Source of the DNA: Streptococcus rubneri
GTDB lineage: Bacteria; Bacillota; Bacilli; Lactobacillales; Streptococcaceae
Direction of reading: 5' to 3'
Assembly: GCF_004785935.1 (NCBI RefSeq)
Contig: NZ_SRRP01000001.1
Location: 1,637,757-1,701,756 of the forward strand
DNA: 64,000 bases
Below the pieces are notes generated by a model that saw only the letters and a program-made list of their open reading frames with translations, had not been told where the DNA came from and did no database searches. The stretch's first letter is position 1; each line of letters starts with the position of its first letter. This document shows positions 15,882 to 26,902 of the stretch, in pieces. The position numbers and the translations under genes are program-made.

Positions 15882-17243
15882 TTATACTTCCTCTCTCTTT
15901 GAAATGCTTGAGAATTTATTGTATTCCTTCTGGAAAATCAACTCAACTGTACCACGCGCTCCCGAACGGTTCTTTTCGATAATGACTTCAACCTTGTTAT
16001 TTGGCAAGCCTTCCTCATCTTCACCCGCCCGCTCATAATAATCATCACGATATAGAAAGGCAACGATATCTGCATCTTGCTCGATAGATCCTGATTCCCG
16101 TATGTCCGACAGAACAGGACGTTTATCTTGACGTTGCTCAACACCCCGAGATAGCTGACTGAGGGCAATAACCGGAACTTTCAATTCTTTGGCCAAAATC
16201 TTTAATTGCCGAGAAATTTCTGAGACCTCTTGTTGACGGTTTTCCCGACCAGTTCCTGTAATCAATTGCAGGTAGTCAATAAGGATGAGTCCCAAGTTGC
16301 CCGTTTCTTTTGCAAGTTTTCTAGATCGAGATCGAATTTCTGTGATACGGATTCCTGGCGTATCATCAATATAGATACTAGCATTGGCAAGGTTTCCTTG
16401 AGCAATGGCATACTTACGCCACTCATCATCTGTTAACTGACCGGTACGAATAGAATGAGACTCAATCAACCCTTCAGCCGCCAACATCCGGTCAACCAAA
16501 CTTTCTGCCCCCATTTCCAAGGAGAAAATAGCGACAGTTTTATCTAGTTTAGTTCCAATATTTTGAGCGATATTCAGGGCAAAAGCTGTTTTCCCAACTG
16601 CCGGACGGGCTGCAAGAATAATTAACTCTTCTTCATGAAGGCCTGTCGTCATATGATCCAAGTCTCGATAGCCAGTCGCAATCCCTGTGATATCTGATGT
16701 TTGCAATGACCTAGTTTCTAAACTACTGAAGTTAATATTTAAAATATCCTTGATATTTTTAAAACCACTACGATTAGCATGTTCACTGACATCAATCAGT
16801 GCTTTTTCCGCCCCTGCAATAATCTCATCTGACGGTCTGGACCCATCATAGGCTAGATTGATGCTATCCGTAAGGCGAGAAATCAAGCGTCTCAGTACAG
16901 CCTTTTCAGAAACAATTTTTGCATAGTATTCTGCATTGGCAGATGTAGGAACTGAGCTAATCACTTCTGCAAGATAAGAAAGACCACCAATGTTTTGTAA
17001 GTCACCCTGATTATCTAAAATGTTGCGAACAGTGGTTGCATCAATAGCATCTCCCCTGTCTGCAAGATCAATCATCGCCTTGAAAATCAAGCGATGGGCA
17101 TATTTAAAGAAATCTGCTGGCTCAATAAATTCACGAACAAAGACTAGTTTCCCCTCATCAATAAAGATGGCTCCTAAAACAGACTGCTCTGCTTGGATAT
17201 CTTGGGGCTGGGCTCTTAATTCTTCGATCTCAGCCATAGTCAT
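15882..17243 (-). CDS. dnaB: Replicative DNA helicase
   Basis: This is the hexameric helicase that unwinds DNA at the fork (DnaC in Bacillus naming). The 453 residues comprise an N-terminal DnaB-N domain (PQDIQAEQSVLGAIFIDEGKLVFV), a linker, and a RecA-like ATPase with Walker A ARPAVGKTAFALNIA near residue 210 and Walker B LGLILIDYLQLI near 320. No intein is present. It follows rplI by 18 bases. A start at the second in-frame ATG (MAEIEEL) is equally possible. Confidence 0.96.
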   Translation of the reverse strand: MTMAEIEELRAQPQDIQAEQSVLGAIFIDEGKLVFVREFIEPADFFKYAHRLIFKAMIDLADRGDAIDATTVRNILDNQGDLQNIGGLSYLAEVISSVPTSANAEYYAKIVSEKAVLRRLISRLTDSINLAYDGSRPSDEIIAGAEKALIDVSEHANRSGFKNIKDILNINFSSLETRSLQTSDITGIATGYRDLDHMTTGLHEEELIILAARPAVGKTAFALNIAQNIGTKLDKTVAIFSLEMGAESLVDRMLAAEGLIESHSIRTGQLTDDEWRKYAIAQGNLANASIYIDDTPGIRITEIRSRSRKLAKETGNLGLILIDYLQLITGTGRENRQQEVSEISRQLKILAKELKVPVIALSQLSRGVEQRQDKRPVLSDIRESGSIEQDADIVAFLYRDDYYERAGEDEEGLPNNKVEVIIEKNRSGARGTVELIFQKEYNKFSSISKREEV

Positions 17244-17261
17244 TCCTTTCTAACGATTTAC

Positions 17262-17714
17262 TTAGCCTTCGTTTACCCGAATTTGGATAATACCAGTGAT
17301 ATCTTGATAAATTTTAACAGGAACATCAATCAAGCCAACCGCACGAATTGGGGAAGCAACTTGAATATGCCGTTTATCAATCTTGATTCCAAATTGTTTC
17401 TGCAATTCTTCAGCAATTTTCTTATTAGTGATTGATCCAAAAGTACGACCATCCGGGCCAATTTTTTCTGTAAATTGCACGATAGTACCTTCCTCTGCCA
17501 ATTTAGCTTGGATCATCTTTGCTTCTGCTACCATTTCTGCATGCGCTTTTTCTTCGGATTTTTGTTTTCCTCGAAGTTCACCAATTGCTTGAGCATTTGC
17601 TTCTTTGGCTAAATTCTTCTTAATCAAAAAGTTTTGAGCATAACCTGTTGGGACTTCTTTAATTTCCCCTTTTTTTCCTTTTCCTTTAACATCTGCTAAA
17701 AAGATAACTTTCAT
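17262..17714 (-). CDS. rplI: 50S ribosomal protein L9
   Basis: L9 spans the 50S surface and supports frame maintenance. The 150 residues show the N-terminal rRNA-binding domain ([21 protein letters not shown] and [13 protein letters not shown]), a connecting helix and a C-terminal domain. It overlaps the gdpP stop by four bases, the standard gdpP-rplI-dnaB arrangement of streptococci. Confidence 0.97.
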   Translation of the reverse strand: MKVIFLADVKGKGKKGEIKEVPTGYAQNFLIKKNLAKEANAQAIGELRGKQKSEEKAHAEMVAEAKMIQAKLAEEGTIVQFTEKIGPDGRTFGSITNKKIAEELQKQFGIKIDKRHIQVASPIRAVGLIDVPVKIYQDITGIIQIRVNEG

Positions 17715-19687
17715 TCTTCTTCCTCCTTAATCTTTTGAACTTCTTCTTGGATACAATCGAGTAAACGACTACGGACTTGATCAATTGACATGTCTGTTAC
17801 TTGAGAAGCAGCGGAATTAAAGTGACCTCCACCTCCCATTTGCTCCATGATTTTTTGAACATTGATCTTACTTCGGCTACGGGCTGAAATGGAGATGCTA
17901 CCTTGTGGATTGTGAGCAATCACAAAGCTTGCTTCAATTTCAGACATAGAGAGCATACTATCTGCAGCTTTACTAATTATAACAGTTCCGTACGATGCGT
18001 CATTTGATCCAGTTGCTACGATTAGGTGAGGGAAGACCTCTTCCCCTCTCAAAATCAATTCATTGACTTCGCGATATTCATCAAAGTTGATCGCTGAAAT
18101 TTCCTGAATGACAACACTATCGCTTCCTCGACTTCGTAAGTAACTTGCTACATCAAAGGTACGACTCGTAACGCGAGCTGAAAAATTCTTGGTGTCTAAC
18201 ATGATACCAGCCATTAAAACACTGGCCTGTATTCTATTTAAACGATTTTTCTTAGAGTTTTGGAACTGAATTAATTCGCTGACCAGCTCACTAGCACTAC
18301 TTGCACCGCTCTCAATATAAGTAATCATAGCGTTCTCTGGAAAATCTTCATCCCGTCGATGGTGGTCAATAACAATTACTTGGTGGAATTTCGAATAGAA
18401 TTCCTCAGACAGGGTCAAGGCAATTTTCGAATGGTCGACCATGATCAAGAGTGAACGATCCGTCACCATTCTCAAAGCGTCCGAAATTGTAATCAATTTT
18501 GTCGATCCATCTGCTTCAATTCGTTGAACAGCTCGCTCAATATCCTGTGCCATAGACCCATCATCATAGACAGCATAAGAGCGTTCATTAATGTTACTTG
18601 CAAACAATTGCATTCCTACAGATGCGCCTAAGGCATCCATATCCAATTTTTTGTGACCCACGACGAAGACTTGATCAACTGCTTTAATCTTCTCAGATAT
18701 AGCTGTCATCATTGCACGTGTACGAGTACGAGTACGCTTAATTGCAGAAGCAGTCCCTCCACCAAAGAAAACTGGATTCTTCCCTTCATCATTTTCTCTG
18801 ACGACTGCCTGGTCCCCTCCTCGAACTTCTGCTAAGTTCAAATTCGACAAGGCAACTTTCCCAATTTCATCATGATTCCCATCTCCATAGGAGAAGCCCA
18901 TACTTACAGTAATAGGTAATTCACGATTCTTAGCTTCTTCACGAAACTGATCAATCAAGGAAAACTTGGAGCCCATCAATTGCTCAAGCACGGTGTAATC
19001 TGTAAAGAGATAGAAACGATCCATACCAACCCTACGGTAAAACATATGATACTTTTCAGAAAACTCTTCAACAAAATTTGCAATAAAACCGTTAATACTA
19101 CTGATATCTGAATCAGAAACAACATCTTCTAGATCATCATAATTATCTACTGACATAATTCCAATGACTGGTCTCGTCGTCACCAGACCAACGTTGGCCT
19201 CGTATTCACTAGATGCATCAAAAAAGTAAACAACGCTGGCTTGAGAATCTAGATAGACGGAGTATTTTTTATTTCCAATTGTTGCATAGTGACCCTTATT
19301 CTCAAAAGGGATTGCTAATACTTTTTGTAACTCTTCCACATCAAATTGACCATCCTCTGTCGAAAAGATTAACTCTGCGTATGGATTGAACCACTCTACT
19401 TCACTAGTTTCACTATTAATCTTAATAACCCCAACAGGCATTTTATCCAGTAAGGAAGCAAGTCCATTCTCAGCCTGGTGGTTGATATACTGGATCTGCT
19501 CTAACTCATCTAACTCAACTTGTTCTAATTGATGAAGAAAAAGAAGGATTATCCCTGAAAGCACTAAAAATAAGACCACTAAATTCGCTAGTGTTCCACC
19601 AAATAGTCTCGATGTAATGGATAAAATAATAAAAGCTAACAAACCTACCATCCAATAATGAATAGGTGTCATACGAAATTTTTTCAT
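17711..19687 (-). CDS. gdpP: Cyclic di-AMP phosphodiesterase GdpP
   Basis: GdpP breaks down cyclic di-AMP, the potassium and wall-stress messenger. The 658 residues contain two N-terminal membrane helices (to about 55), a PAS-like domain, a degenerate GGDEF domain (about 170-300), then a DHH domain with [12 protein letters not shown] and DHHRRDEDF and a DHHA1 domain with [10 protein letters not shown]. All catalytic motifs are intact. An arginine-rich RTRTRTR linker precedes the DHH part. A leftward TGG-TATAAT extended -10 (19707-19712) lies 20 bases before the start. Confidence 0.95.
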   Translation of the reverse strand: MKKFRMTPIHYWMVGLLAFIILSITSRLFGGTLANLVVLFLVLSGIILLFLHQLEQVELDELEQIQYINHQAENGLASLLDKMPVGVIKINSETSEVEWFNPYAELIFSTEDGQFDVEELQKVLAIPFENKGHYATIGNKKYSVYLDSQASVVYFFDASSEYEANVGLVTTRPVIGIMSVDNYDDLEDVVSDSDISSINGFIANFVEEFSEKYHMFYRRVGMDRFYLFTDYTVLEQLMGSKFSLIDQFREEAKNRELPITVSMGFSYGDGNHDEIGKVALSNLNLAEVRGGDQAVVRENDEGKNPVFFGGGTASAIKRTRTRTRAMMTAISEKIKAVDQVFVVGHKKLDMDALGASVGMQLFASNINERSYAVYDDGSMAQDIERAVQRIEADGSTKLITISDALRMVTDRSLLIMVDHSKIALTLSEEFYSKFHQVIVIDHHRRDEDFPENAMITYIESGASSASELVSELIQFQNSKKNRLNRIQASVLMAGIMLDTKNFSARVTSRTFDVASYLRSRGSDSVVIQEISAINFDEYREVNELILRGEEVFPHLIVATGSNDASYGTVIISKAADSMLSMSEIEASFVIAHNPQGSISISARSRSKINVQKIMEQMGGGGHFNSAASQVTDMSIDQVRSRLLDCIQEEVQKIKEEEE

Positions 19688-19884
19688 TATAAACCTCTAT
19701 TGGGCCATTATACCACAAAATACTAGAAAATGCGAGGTAACAAAGCTTCTTCCACGCTTGAAACTTCTGGTTTTTTGCAACTATACCTCGATATTGTACT
19801 GCGACTGTGTAAACTATATTGACACAACTGTAAACAATAAAGAAGAGTCTAACATTCTCTCTCAAAAATACTCCTGTATAGAAT

Positions 19885-19912
19885 AAAAAGTGACGGAGGT
19901 GTCACTTTTTAT
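19885..19912 (-). terminator. mnmG terminator
   Basis: AAAAAGTGAC pairs with GTCACTTTTT in a tight hairpin, with T runs on both ends. It lies 26 bases after the mnmG stop. Confidence 0.82.
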
Positions 19913-19937
19913 CACTTGTTTGTTAGTACTAGTGTCA

Positions 19938-21851
19938 TCAAGATTCTTTTTCTTGATTCTTCGAAATACTCCGGCTCTTCCCTTCAAGATAGACCATCAA
20001 GATAGAAATATCAGCTGGGTTGACACCCGAAATCCGACTAGCTTGACCGATGGTTTCTGGATTAATCAATTTAAACTTTTGACGAGCTTCGGTTGCGATA
20101 GAGTCAATGTCATCCCAGTCAATGTTGGCAGGAATTCGTTTTTCCTCCATTCGTTTCATTTTTTCAACCTGATCTAAAGCTTTTGAGATATAGCCCTCGT
20201 ACTTAATTTCTGTTTCAATCAGCTCGATAATCTTATCATCTAACTCTTCAGTAGCTGGTCCGATAAAGTTAACAACATCTTGATAAGATACTTCTGGTCT
20301 CCTCAAGAATTCTTTGGCTGTGACAGCATCTGTCAATGGTTTAAAGCCTAGCGCTGCAACCTTCTCGTTCGTTTCCTTTACAGGTTTTAGCTTGATACTG
20401 TCAAGGCGCTTCATTTCATTTTCAAACTGATACTTCTTGGTTTCAAAACGTGCCCAACGTTCGTCGTCAACTAGACCAACCTCGCGACCGATTTCTGTCA
20501 AACGCATATCTGCATTATCATGACGAAGAATCAAACGATATTCAGCACGACTTGTTAACAAACGATAGGGCTCAACTGTCCCTTTGGTTACCAAGTCATC
20601 AATCATGACTCCAATATAACCATCACTACGTTTCAAGATGAGCTCTGGTTTTCCTTGAATTTTTAGGGCAGCATTAATCCCTGCCACAATTCCTTGGCCA
20701 GCTGCTTCCTCATAGCCAGATGTTCCATTGGTTTGGCCTGCTGTAAAGAGACCTGAAATTTTCTTGGTTTCTAAAGTTGCCCGCAATTGATGTGGAAGAA
20801 CCATATCATACTCAATCGCATAACCCGTTCGCATCATCTCAGCATTTTCCAATCCCTTAATAGAATGGACAAGATCTCGTTGCACATCCTCTGGTAAACT
20901 GGTTGATAAGCCTTGGACATAGACTTCTTCTGTATTGCGTCCTTCTGGTTCAAGGAAAAGCTGATGACGTTCCTTGTCAGCAAAGCGAACAATCTTATCT
21001 TCAATAGATGGACAATAACGAGGGCCAACACCCTTTACAACACCTGTAAACATAGGGGCCCGATGTAAATTGCTGTTGATGATCTCGTGACTTTGACTAT
21101 TGGTATAGGTTAGCCAACAAGGGATTTGATCCTTTAAATAATCCTCGTCACGCGAATTGTAAGAAAAGTGATTTGGATTTTCATCACCAGGTTGAATTTC
21201 CGTTTCTTCATAATTGATTGACGATGCCTTTACACGTGGTGGCGTACCCGTTTTGAAACGACCAATTTCAAGTCCTAGATTTTTGAGATTGTCAGCCAAA
21301 TTAATAGAAGCAAGGCTATGGTTTGGGCCAGATGAATACTTGAGATCCCCAATGATGATTTCTCCACGTAAAGCTGTTCCAGTCGTGACAATAACAGCCT
21401 TGGCCCCATATTCTTGGTGGGTCGCAGTTCGAACACCAATAACCTTCCCATCTTCTACCAAAATTTCATCAATCATGGTTTGGCGAAGGGTCAAGTTTTC
21501 TTGGTTCTCAACTGTCTTACGCATTTCCTTAGAGTAGAGCTCTTTATCTGCTTGAGCGCGAAGCGCACGAACCGCTGGTCCCTTTCCTGTATTCAACATC
21601 TTCATCTGAATATAGGATTTATCAATATTTTTGGCCATCTCTCCACCGAGAGCATCTACCTCACGTACCACAATCCCTTTTGCAGAACCACCAATCGAAG
21701 GATTACATGGCAAAAATGCCAACATTTCGATATTGATGGTTGCAAGTAAAACTTTACAACCCATCCGGCTCGCAGCAAGGGAGGCTTCTACCCCAGCATG
21801 CCCCGCTCCGATTACAATAATATCGTATTCTTCTATAAAATTATAAGTCAT
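19938..21851 (-). CDS. mnmG: tRNA uridine-34 carboxymethylaminomethyl synthase subunit MnmG
   Basis: MnmG (GidA) works with MnmE to install the cmnm5 group on U34 of several tRNAs, using FAD. The 637 residues start with the FAD dinucleotide motif [20 protein letters not shown] and contain [24 protein letters not shown] and a C-terminal MnmE-binding helical domain. It lies eight bases after a Nudix gene and downstream of mnmA, which modifies the same base, so the tRNA-modification genes sit together. Confidence 0.97.
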   Translation of the reverse strand: MTYNFIEEYDIIVIGAGHAGVEASLAASRMGCKVLLATINIEMLAFLPCNPSIGGSAKGIVVREVDALGGEMAKNIDKSYIQMKMLNTGKGPAVRALRAQADKELYSKEMRKTVENQENLTLRQTMIDEILVEDGKVIGVRTATHQEYGAKAVIVTTGTALRGEIIIGDLKYSSGPNHSLASINLADNLKNLGLEIGRFKTGTPPRVKASSINYEETEIQPGDENPNHFSYNSRDEDYLKDQIPCWLTYTNSQSHEIINSNLHRAPMFTGVVKGVGPRYCPSIEDKIVRFADKERHQLFLEPEGRNTEEVYVQGLSTSLPEDVQRDLVHSIKGLENAEMMRTGYAIEYDMVLPHQLRATLETKKISGLFTAGQTNGTSGYEEAAGQGIVAGINAALKIQGKPELILKRSDGYIGVMIDDLVTKGTVEPYRLLTSRAEYRLILRHDNADMRLTEIGREVGLVDDERWARFETKKYQFENEMKRLDSIKLKPVKETNEKVAALGFKPLTDAVTAKEFLRRPEVSYQDVVNFIGPATEELDDKIIELIETEIKYEGYISKALDQVEKMKRMEEKRIPANIDWDDIDSIATEARQKFKLINPETIGQASRISGVNPADISILMVYLEGKSRSISKNQEKES

Positions 21852-21859
21852 TTTTTCTC

Positions 21860-22315
21860 CTATTCTTTAAGATGGATGTGTCGTAATTGTCCGTCCCAAT
21901 CTGGTAAGGCCGTTTTTAAAAATGCTGGCTTCAGATTAACAGTATGTAGATCATCTAAAGCAAGCCACCGACAAGGTAATGACTTCGCATCTTCTTGCAT
22001 GGTTAACGGTGCATCTTCCAGCAAGTCCACCAAATAATGAAATTCAATGTTATGGTAGTGGATTCCAGCTTGTTCAAAGCGATTTTCAACAATGAAAGCT
22101 AACTGAACAGCTCTAGACGCGACACCCAGTTCTTCTTTTACTTCTCGAACTACGGCATCTTCAGTAGCTTCATCCACTTGAATGGCACCTCCAATTGTAT
22201 AAAAACCGTCTTCATCTTCTACGACTAACAAGCGATTGTCTTTTACAATCAAAGCAGTCGCTCTCACACCAAAAACTGTCTGATTCAACTTGGTCCGAAA
22301 ATCCCGTTTTTGCAT
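21860..22315 (-). CDS. Nudix hydrolase
   Basis: A 151-residue hydrolase with a complete Nudix box, G-x5-E-x7-REVKEELG, at about residues 48-70. Substrate cannot be told from the sequence; related streptococcal proteins are annotated as ADP-ribose or dNTP pyrophosphatases. The start at 22315 (MQKRDFRTK) is chosen because GAAAGGATG precedes it; the open frame extends further upstream without a ribosome site. Between mnmA and mnmG on the same strand, likely cotranscribed with mnmG. Confidence 0.88.
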   Translation of the reverse strand: MQKRDFRTKLNQTVFGVRATALIVKDNRLLVVEDEDGFYTIGGAIQVDEATEDAVVREVKEELGVASRAVQLAFIVENRFEQAGIHYHNIEFHYLVDLLEDAPLTMQEDAKSLPCRWLALDDLHTVNLKPAFLKTALPDWDGQLRHIHLKE

Positions 22316-22452
22316 TTTACATCCTTTCGAAACGACACAAAAATAGTCAAAACTCTGAGAAGCGCAGGACAAAAAAGCCTGCAACATCCATGAGCTTTGA
22401 CCATCACTTCTATTGCTTTTATTATTGTAGCAAATTGAGAATATTTGTCAAT

Positions 22453-23598
<1,146 letters not shown>

Positions 23599-23600
23599 TC

Positions 23601-23641
23601 ACGATTGAAGGTCGTGGTTTGCTTCAACGATTGAAGGTCGT
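23601..23641 (-). repeat. 15-bp perfect direct repeat in the mnmA leader
   Basis: ACGATTGAAGGTCGT occurs at 23601-23615 and again at 23627-23641, 26 bp apart. Each copy is flanked by ACGA and TCGT, so each can fold on itself. With the promoter at 23656-23684, both copies fall in the first part of the transcript. Confidence 0.8.
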
Positions 23642-23655
23642 TTTGAGCATTATCA

Positions 23656-23684
23656 ATTGTAACACGCTTTATAGTAGAAAACAA
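23656..23684 (-). promoter_or_regulatory. mnmA promoter
   Basis: Reading leftward, TTGTTT is followed after 17 bases by TACAAT. The predicted start near 23649 leaves a leader of about 75 bases that contains the direct repeat. Confidence 0.6.
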
Positions 23685-23742
23685 GCATCATGCCATTCTA
23701 CTTATTGACTATTGTATCTAGACGTTTACAAATATGTAAATC

Positions 23743-23772
23743 AAAAAGAGTCCAATTGCTGAACTCTTTCAT
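23743..23772 (-). terminator. Terminator of the 180-residue LysM gene
   Basis: Reading leftward, AAAGAGTTC pairs with GGACTCTTT (one GU pair), followed by TT and a T-rich end. It begins 6 bases after the stop codon. Confidence 0.65.
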
Positions 23773-23777
23773 CTACT

Positions 23778-24320
23778 TTAATACCAACCATTGGCCAGCC
23801 AGAAGTTTTTAGCTGCCGACCATGAACCATAGCGGTTGACAACATATTGATTGGCTACTTTTTCCTGATTTGCTTCGGATAAATCACCGTTTAAATAAGA
23901 AAGGGATAACTGATAACGACCATAATATTGGCCATTTTGCGCTGTGTAACTGCCACTTGATTCTTTCTGGGCAATCCATTCTTTAGCCGCTGCATCTTCG
24001 GAACTCAAGCCATCTGAAGCAGATACCGTAGTTGTTGCTTGTGTAGTGTTAGCTTTACTAGTCGCAGCTTGCTCTGTAGTATTAGTTGTTGCCTTCTCAT
24101 CTTCAATCTCTAAAACCTGACCAACTGTAATGAGATTTACATTGCTAATCTTATTTTTCTTAGCAATCGCATCAACCGTTGTATTCTTCTCTTTAGCAAT
24201 AGCTGATAAGGTATCACCTGACTTTACAGTGTAAGATTCTGCACTGGCGAGGACGGGAATAAACATTCCTGATAATAAGCTCAGTCCGATAACACGTTTT
24301 ACAGACATTTTTATATTCAT
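23778..24320 (-). CDS. Secreted LysM protein with Apf-like C-terminal domain
   Basis: The 180-residue protein has a signal peptide (cleavage after ASAES at about residue 29), one LysM peptidoglycan-binding domain (about 29-73, YTVKSGDTLSAIAKEKNTTVDAI) and a Thr/Ala-rich linker. It ends in a lysozyme-like domain starting WIAQKESSGSYTAQNGQYYGRYQLS and closing in FWLANGWY. The glutamate in KESSGSY is the likely catalytic residue, as in transglycosylase-like aggregation-promoting factors. It should act on wall peptidoglycan. Single-gene unit. Confidence 0.85.
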   Translation of the reverse strand: MNIKMSVKRVIGLSLLSGMFIPVLASAESYTVKSGDTLSAIAKEKNTTVDAIAKKNKISNVNLITVGQVLEIEDEKATTNTTEQAATSKANTTQATTTVSASDGLSSEDAAAKEWIAQKESSGSYTAQNGQYYGRYQLSLSYLNGDLSEANQEKVANQYVVNRYGSWSAAKNFWLANGWY

Positions 24321-24444
24321 AGTTTTACACTCCTTTTCTGTATGTTCTTTATCTTACAGAAGAAATGTTTCAGAAATTTTATGAAATCACGTCAAATATT
24401 TCAACAATATGTTAGTAAGAATAAAAAACCTCAAATAAACTAGT

Positions 24445-24461
24445 TTTAAGTATCTTTTAAG
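24445..24461 (+). promoter_or_regulatory. CiaR-type box upstream of sdaAB
   Basis: TTTAAG-TATCT-TTTAAG is an exact match to the CiaR consensus TTTAAG-N5-TTTAAG. It lies in the divergent gap between the LysM gene and sdaAB. No good -10 stands 10 bases downstream on either strand, and the sdaAB -10 (TATAAT, 24513-24518, with TG one base before) is 51 bases away, so its target is unclear. Confidence 0.5.
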
Positions 24462-24548
24462 TTTAAAACAAAATTTCCCTCTTAAATAGAAGAAAACATG
24501 CCCTAGATTTGTTATAATGAAAGAAAAGAAACCCTAAGGAGCTGACTG

Positions 24549-25220
24549 ATGAATTCGCTTAAATTCCAATCTGTATTTGATATTATTGGACCGGTTATGA
24601 TTGGACCTTCTAGTAGCCATACTGCTGGAGCTGTTCGTATTGGAAAAATTGTCTCTTCAATTTTTGGAGAGGATCCAACAGAAGTTGAATTTCAGTTGTT
24701 TAATTCCTTTGCCAAAACCTATCGTGGTCACGGGACAGACTTGGCCCTTGTAGCTGGAATTTTAGGCATGGATACAGATGATCCAAGAATCCCAAATAGT
24801 CTTGAAATTGCACATGAAAGAGGAATTCGAATCGTCTGGTCCATTCAAAAGGAGAGCAATGCTCCTCATCCAAATACAACGACCATAACGGTGAAAAATG
24901 AGCACAAAACCATCTCCGTCACAGGAATTTCCATTGGTGGGGGAAACATACAAGTTACCGAGTTAAATGGCTTTGCAATTTCTCTAAACATGAATACCCC
25001 AACAATTATTATCGTTCACCAAGACGTTCCTGGGATGATCGCCCATGTCACAGAAGCCCTTTCTCGCTATGATATCAATATCGCTCAAATGAACGTTACC
25101 CGCGAAAAAGCCGGAGAAAAGGCTATTATGATCATTGAAGTAGATTCTCGAAATTGTGACGAAGCGATTGAGTTAATCCGTCAAATTCCTCATTTACACA
25201 ATGTGAATTTCTTTCAATAA
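24549..25220 (+). CDS. sdaAB: L-serine dehydratase, beta subunit
   Basis: The two-subunit iron-sulfur enzyme turns L-serine into pyruvate and ammonia. This 223-residue beta subunit begins FDIIGPVMIGPSSSHTAGAVRIG and carries an ACT domain at the C-terminus (about 150-223, VHQDVPGMIAHVTEALSRYDINIAQMNV). AAGGAG precedes the ATG. It is followed after nine bases by sdaAA and then a HAD phosphatase in one transcript from the TATAAT at 24513. Confidence 0.96.
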   Translation: MNSLKFQSVFDIIGPVMIGPSSSHTAGAVRIGKIVSSIFGEDPTEVEFQLFNSFAKTYRGHGTDLALVAGILGMDTDDPRIPNSLEIAHERGIRIVWSIQKESNAPHPNTTTITVKNEHKTISVTGISIGGGNIQVTELNGFAISLNMNTPTIIIVHQDVPGMIAHVTEALSRYDINIAQMNVTREKAGEKAIMIIEVDSRNCDEAIELIRQIPHLHNVNFFQ

Positions 25221-25229
25221 GGAGACCCC

Positions 25230-26102
25230 ATGTTTTATTCAATTACCGAACTAGTTGAGCAAGCGACCCTCCACTATGAAGGAAATGTCGCAGAATTAAT
25301 GATTGCAACTGAGTTTGAACTAACTGGTCGCGAGCGTGAAGAAGTTCTGACCCTTATGACTCGAAACCTCGAAGTCATGAAAGAATCCGTTCATCTTGGA
25401 CTCAATGACCAACTTTCTCGAAGTGGCTTGACTGGAGGAGATGCTGCAAAACTAGATCGCTATATTCGATCTGGAAAAGCCCTCTCTGACTATACTGTCC
25501 TAACCGCTGCCAAAAATGCTATTGCTGTCAACGAACACAATGCAAAAATGGGCTTGGTCTGTGCTACTCCCACTGCTGGATCAGCTGGTTGCTTACCTGC
25601 TGTTCTTACTTCAGCGATTGAGAAACTACATTTAGATGAACACCAACAATTGGAGTTCTTATTGGCCGCAGGGGCCTTTGGTCTCGTTATTGCCAATAAT
25701 GCATCTATTTCTGGAGCCGAAGGAGGCTGTCAAGCAGAGGTTGGGTCAGCATCTGCTATGAGCGCAGCAGCTTTAACTCTAGCAGCGGGAGGAAGTCCCT
25801 ACCAAGCTAGTCAAGCCATTTGTTTCGTCATCAAAAACATGTTAGGATTGATTTGTGATCCCGTTGCAGGACTGGTGGAGGTTCCTTGTGTGAAACGAAA
25901 TGCTATGGGAGCTAGCTATGCTTATATTGCAGCGGATATGGCTCTGGCAGGAATTGAATCCAAAATCCCTGTTGATGAAGTCATCGATGCTATGTATCAG
26001 GTCGGATCAAGCCTACCAACTGCCTTTAGAGAAACTGCTGAAGGCGGTCTAGCAGCTACTCCGACTGGAAAACGACTGCAACAAGAAATTTTTGGAGAGT
26101 AA
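25230..26102 (+). CDS. sdaAA: L-serine dehydratase, alpha subunit
   Basis: The catalytic, iron-sulfur-binding subunit, 290 residues. The conserved cysteines are visible in AGCLPAVL, EGGCQAEVG, LICDPVAG and VEVPCVKRNAMG. Together with sdaAB it forms the Gram-positive type of enzyme, where the single chain of enterobacteria is split in two. Confidence 0.96.
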   Translation: MFYSITELVEQATLHYEGNVAELMIATEFELTGREREEVLTLMTRNLEVMKESVHLGLNDQLSRSGLTGGDAAKLDRYIRSGKALSDYTVLTAAKNAIAVNEHNAKMGLVCATPTAGSAGCLPAVLTSAIEKLHLDEHQQLEFLLAAGAFGLVIANNASISGAEGGCQAEVGSASAMSAAALTLAAGGSPYQASQAICFVIKNMLGLICDPVAGLVEVPCVKRNAMGASYAYIAADMALAGIESKIPVDEVIDAMYQVGSSLPTAFRETAEGGLAATPTGKRLQQEIFGE

Positions 26103-26105
26103 TCT

Positions 26106-26732
26106 ATGAAGTATCTATGTTTCGACTTGGATGGAACCTTAGTCGATAGCGCAGAAGGAATTGAAACAACCTTTCTACATACTTTTAAACAACTAGGAGT
26201 TCCGGCTCCTGACAAAGAAACCCTTCGAACCTTTATCGGTCCACCCCTGGAAGTTACTTTTGCAAACCATGTCCCAAAGGAGCTACAGTCAAAAGCTGTC
26301 GAGCTCTATCGTACTTATTACAAAGAAACTGGCCAACAACAAACCTATCTCTACCCATCTATCAAAGAACTCCTTCATCAATTGAAGGGATTGGGTTATC
26401 ACTTATTCATTACCACCTCTAAGAATCAGGAAGTGAGTCACGAAATAGCCCATTCACTAGGAATTAGTGATTACTTTGAGGGGATTTATGGTTCTATCCC
26501 AGGATCTATGCACAAGGCAGATATCATCCAACGGGTCATGACAGATTATCAGATCCCTCCAGCAGAGGCTTGTATTATTGGGGATACTAAGTTTGATATT
26601 ATTGGTGGAAAAAACATTGGTATCCATACGATCGCAGTCAGTTGGGGGTTTGCACCTCTAGATCAATTAAAAGAGGAGACTCCTGACATCATCATAGACT
26701 CTCCCCTAGATTTACTCAGTCATTTAAGTTAA
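26106..26732 (+). CDS. HAD family hydrolase, phosphoglycolate phosphatase-like
   Basis: A 208-residue HAD enzyme of subfamily IA. Motif I is FDLDGTLVDS (residues 5-14), motif II is FITTSKN, motif III is the lysine of HKADIIQRV, and motif IV is IIGDTKFDIIGGKN. The alpha-helical cap lies between motifs I and II. The likely substrate is a small phosphate ester; the exact one is not readable. It starts three bases after sdaAA, so it belongs to the serine dehydratase transcript. Confidence 0.85.
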   Translation: MKYLCFDLDGTLVDSAEGIETTFLHTFKQLGVPAPDKETLRTFIGPPLEVTFANHVPKELQSKAVELYRTYYKETGQQQTYLYPSIKELLHQLKGLGYHLFITTSKNQEVSHEIAHSLGISDYFEGIYGSIPGSMHKADIIQRVMTDYQIPPAEACIIGDTKFDIIGGKNIGIHTIAVSWGFAPLDQLKEETPDIIIDSPLDLLSHLS

Positions 26733-26734
26733 TA

Positions 26735-26766
26735 AAAAAGGTTTACAAATTTGTAAACCTTTTTTA
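26735..26766 (+). terminator. Palindromic terminator after the HAD gene
   Basis: A perfect palindrome, AAAGGTTTACAAA followed by its complement TTTGTAAACCTTT, ends in TTTTTT. It also contains the dyad TTTACA-N4-TGTAAA (26742-26757) that recurs in other gaps. Confidence 0.8.
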
Positions 26767-26875
26767 CGTATGAAATCACGCATGGATAAGAGTAGCCATG
26801 CTTCAGCAAGGTTGACGAACACAGTTATTTTTCTTTACAAGTCTTTCCCATGCTTGTCAAGGTAAGAAACAAAAT

Positions 26876-26901
26876 AAAAAGAGGGGAATCCCTCTTTTGT
26901 T
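26876..26901 (-). terminator. Terminator of the 212-residue LysM gene
   Basis: AAAGAGGG pairs with CCCTCTTT around GAAT or its complement, with runs of A and T on the two sides. It lies directly after the stop codon on the left strand. Confidence 0.82.
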
Positions 26902-26902
26902 T

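Noticed and set aside
16445-16452. TACGAATA as a ComX-dependent cin-box
   Set aside because: It lies inside dnaB on the opposite strand with no gene downstream. Another copy (30649-30656) lies likewise inside pgsA. Two hits of an eight-base AT-rich word in 64 kb are expected by chance.
18715-18740. Tandem GTACGA repeat in gdpP as a variable repeat locus
   Set aside because: It encodes an RTRTRTR linker of a type seen in GdpP proteins, only three units long and in frame; no sign of slippage.
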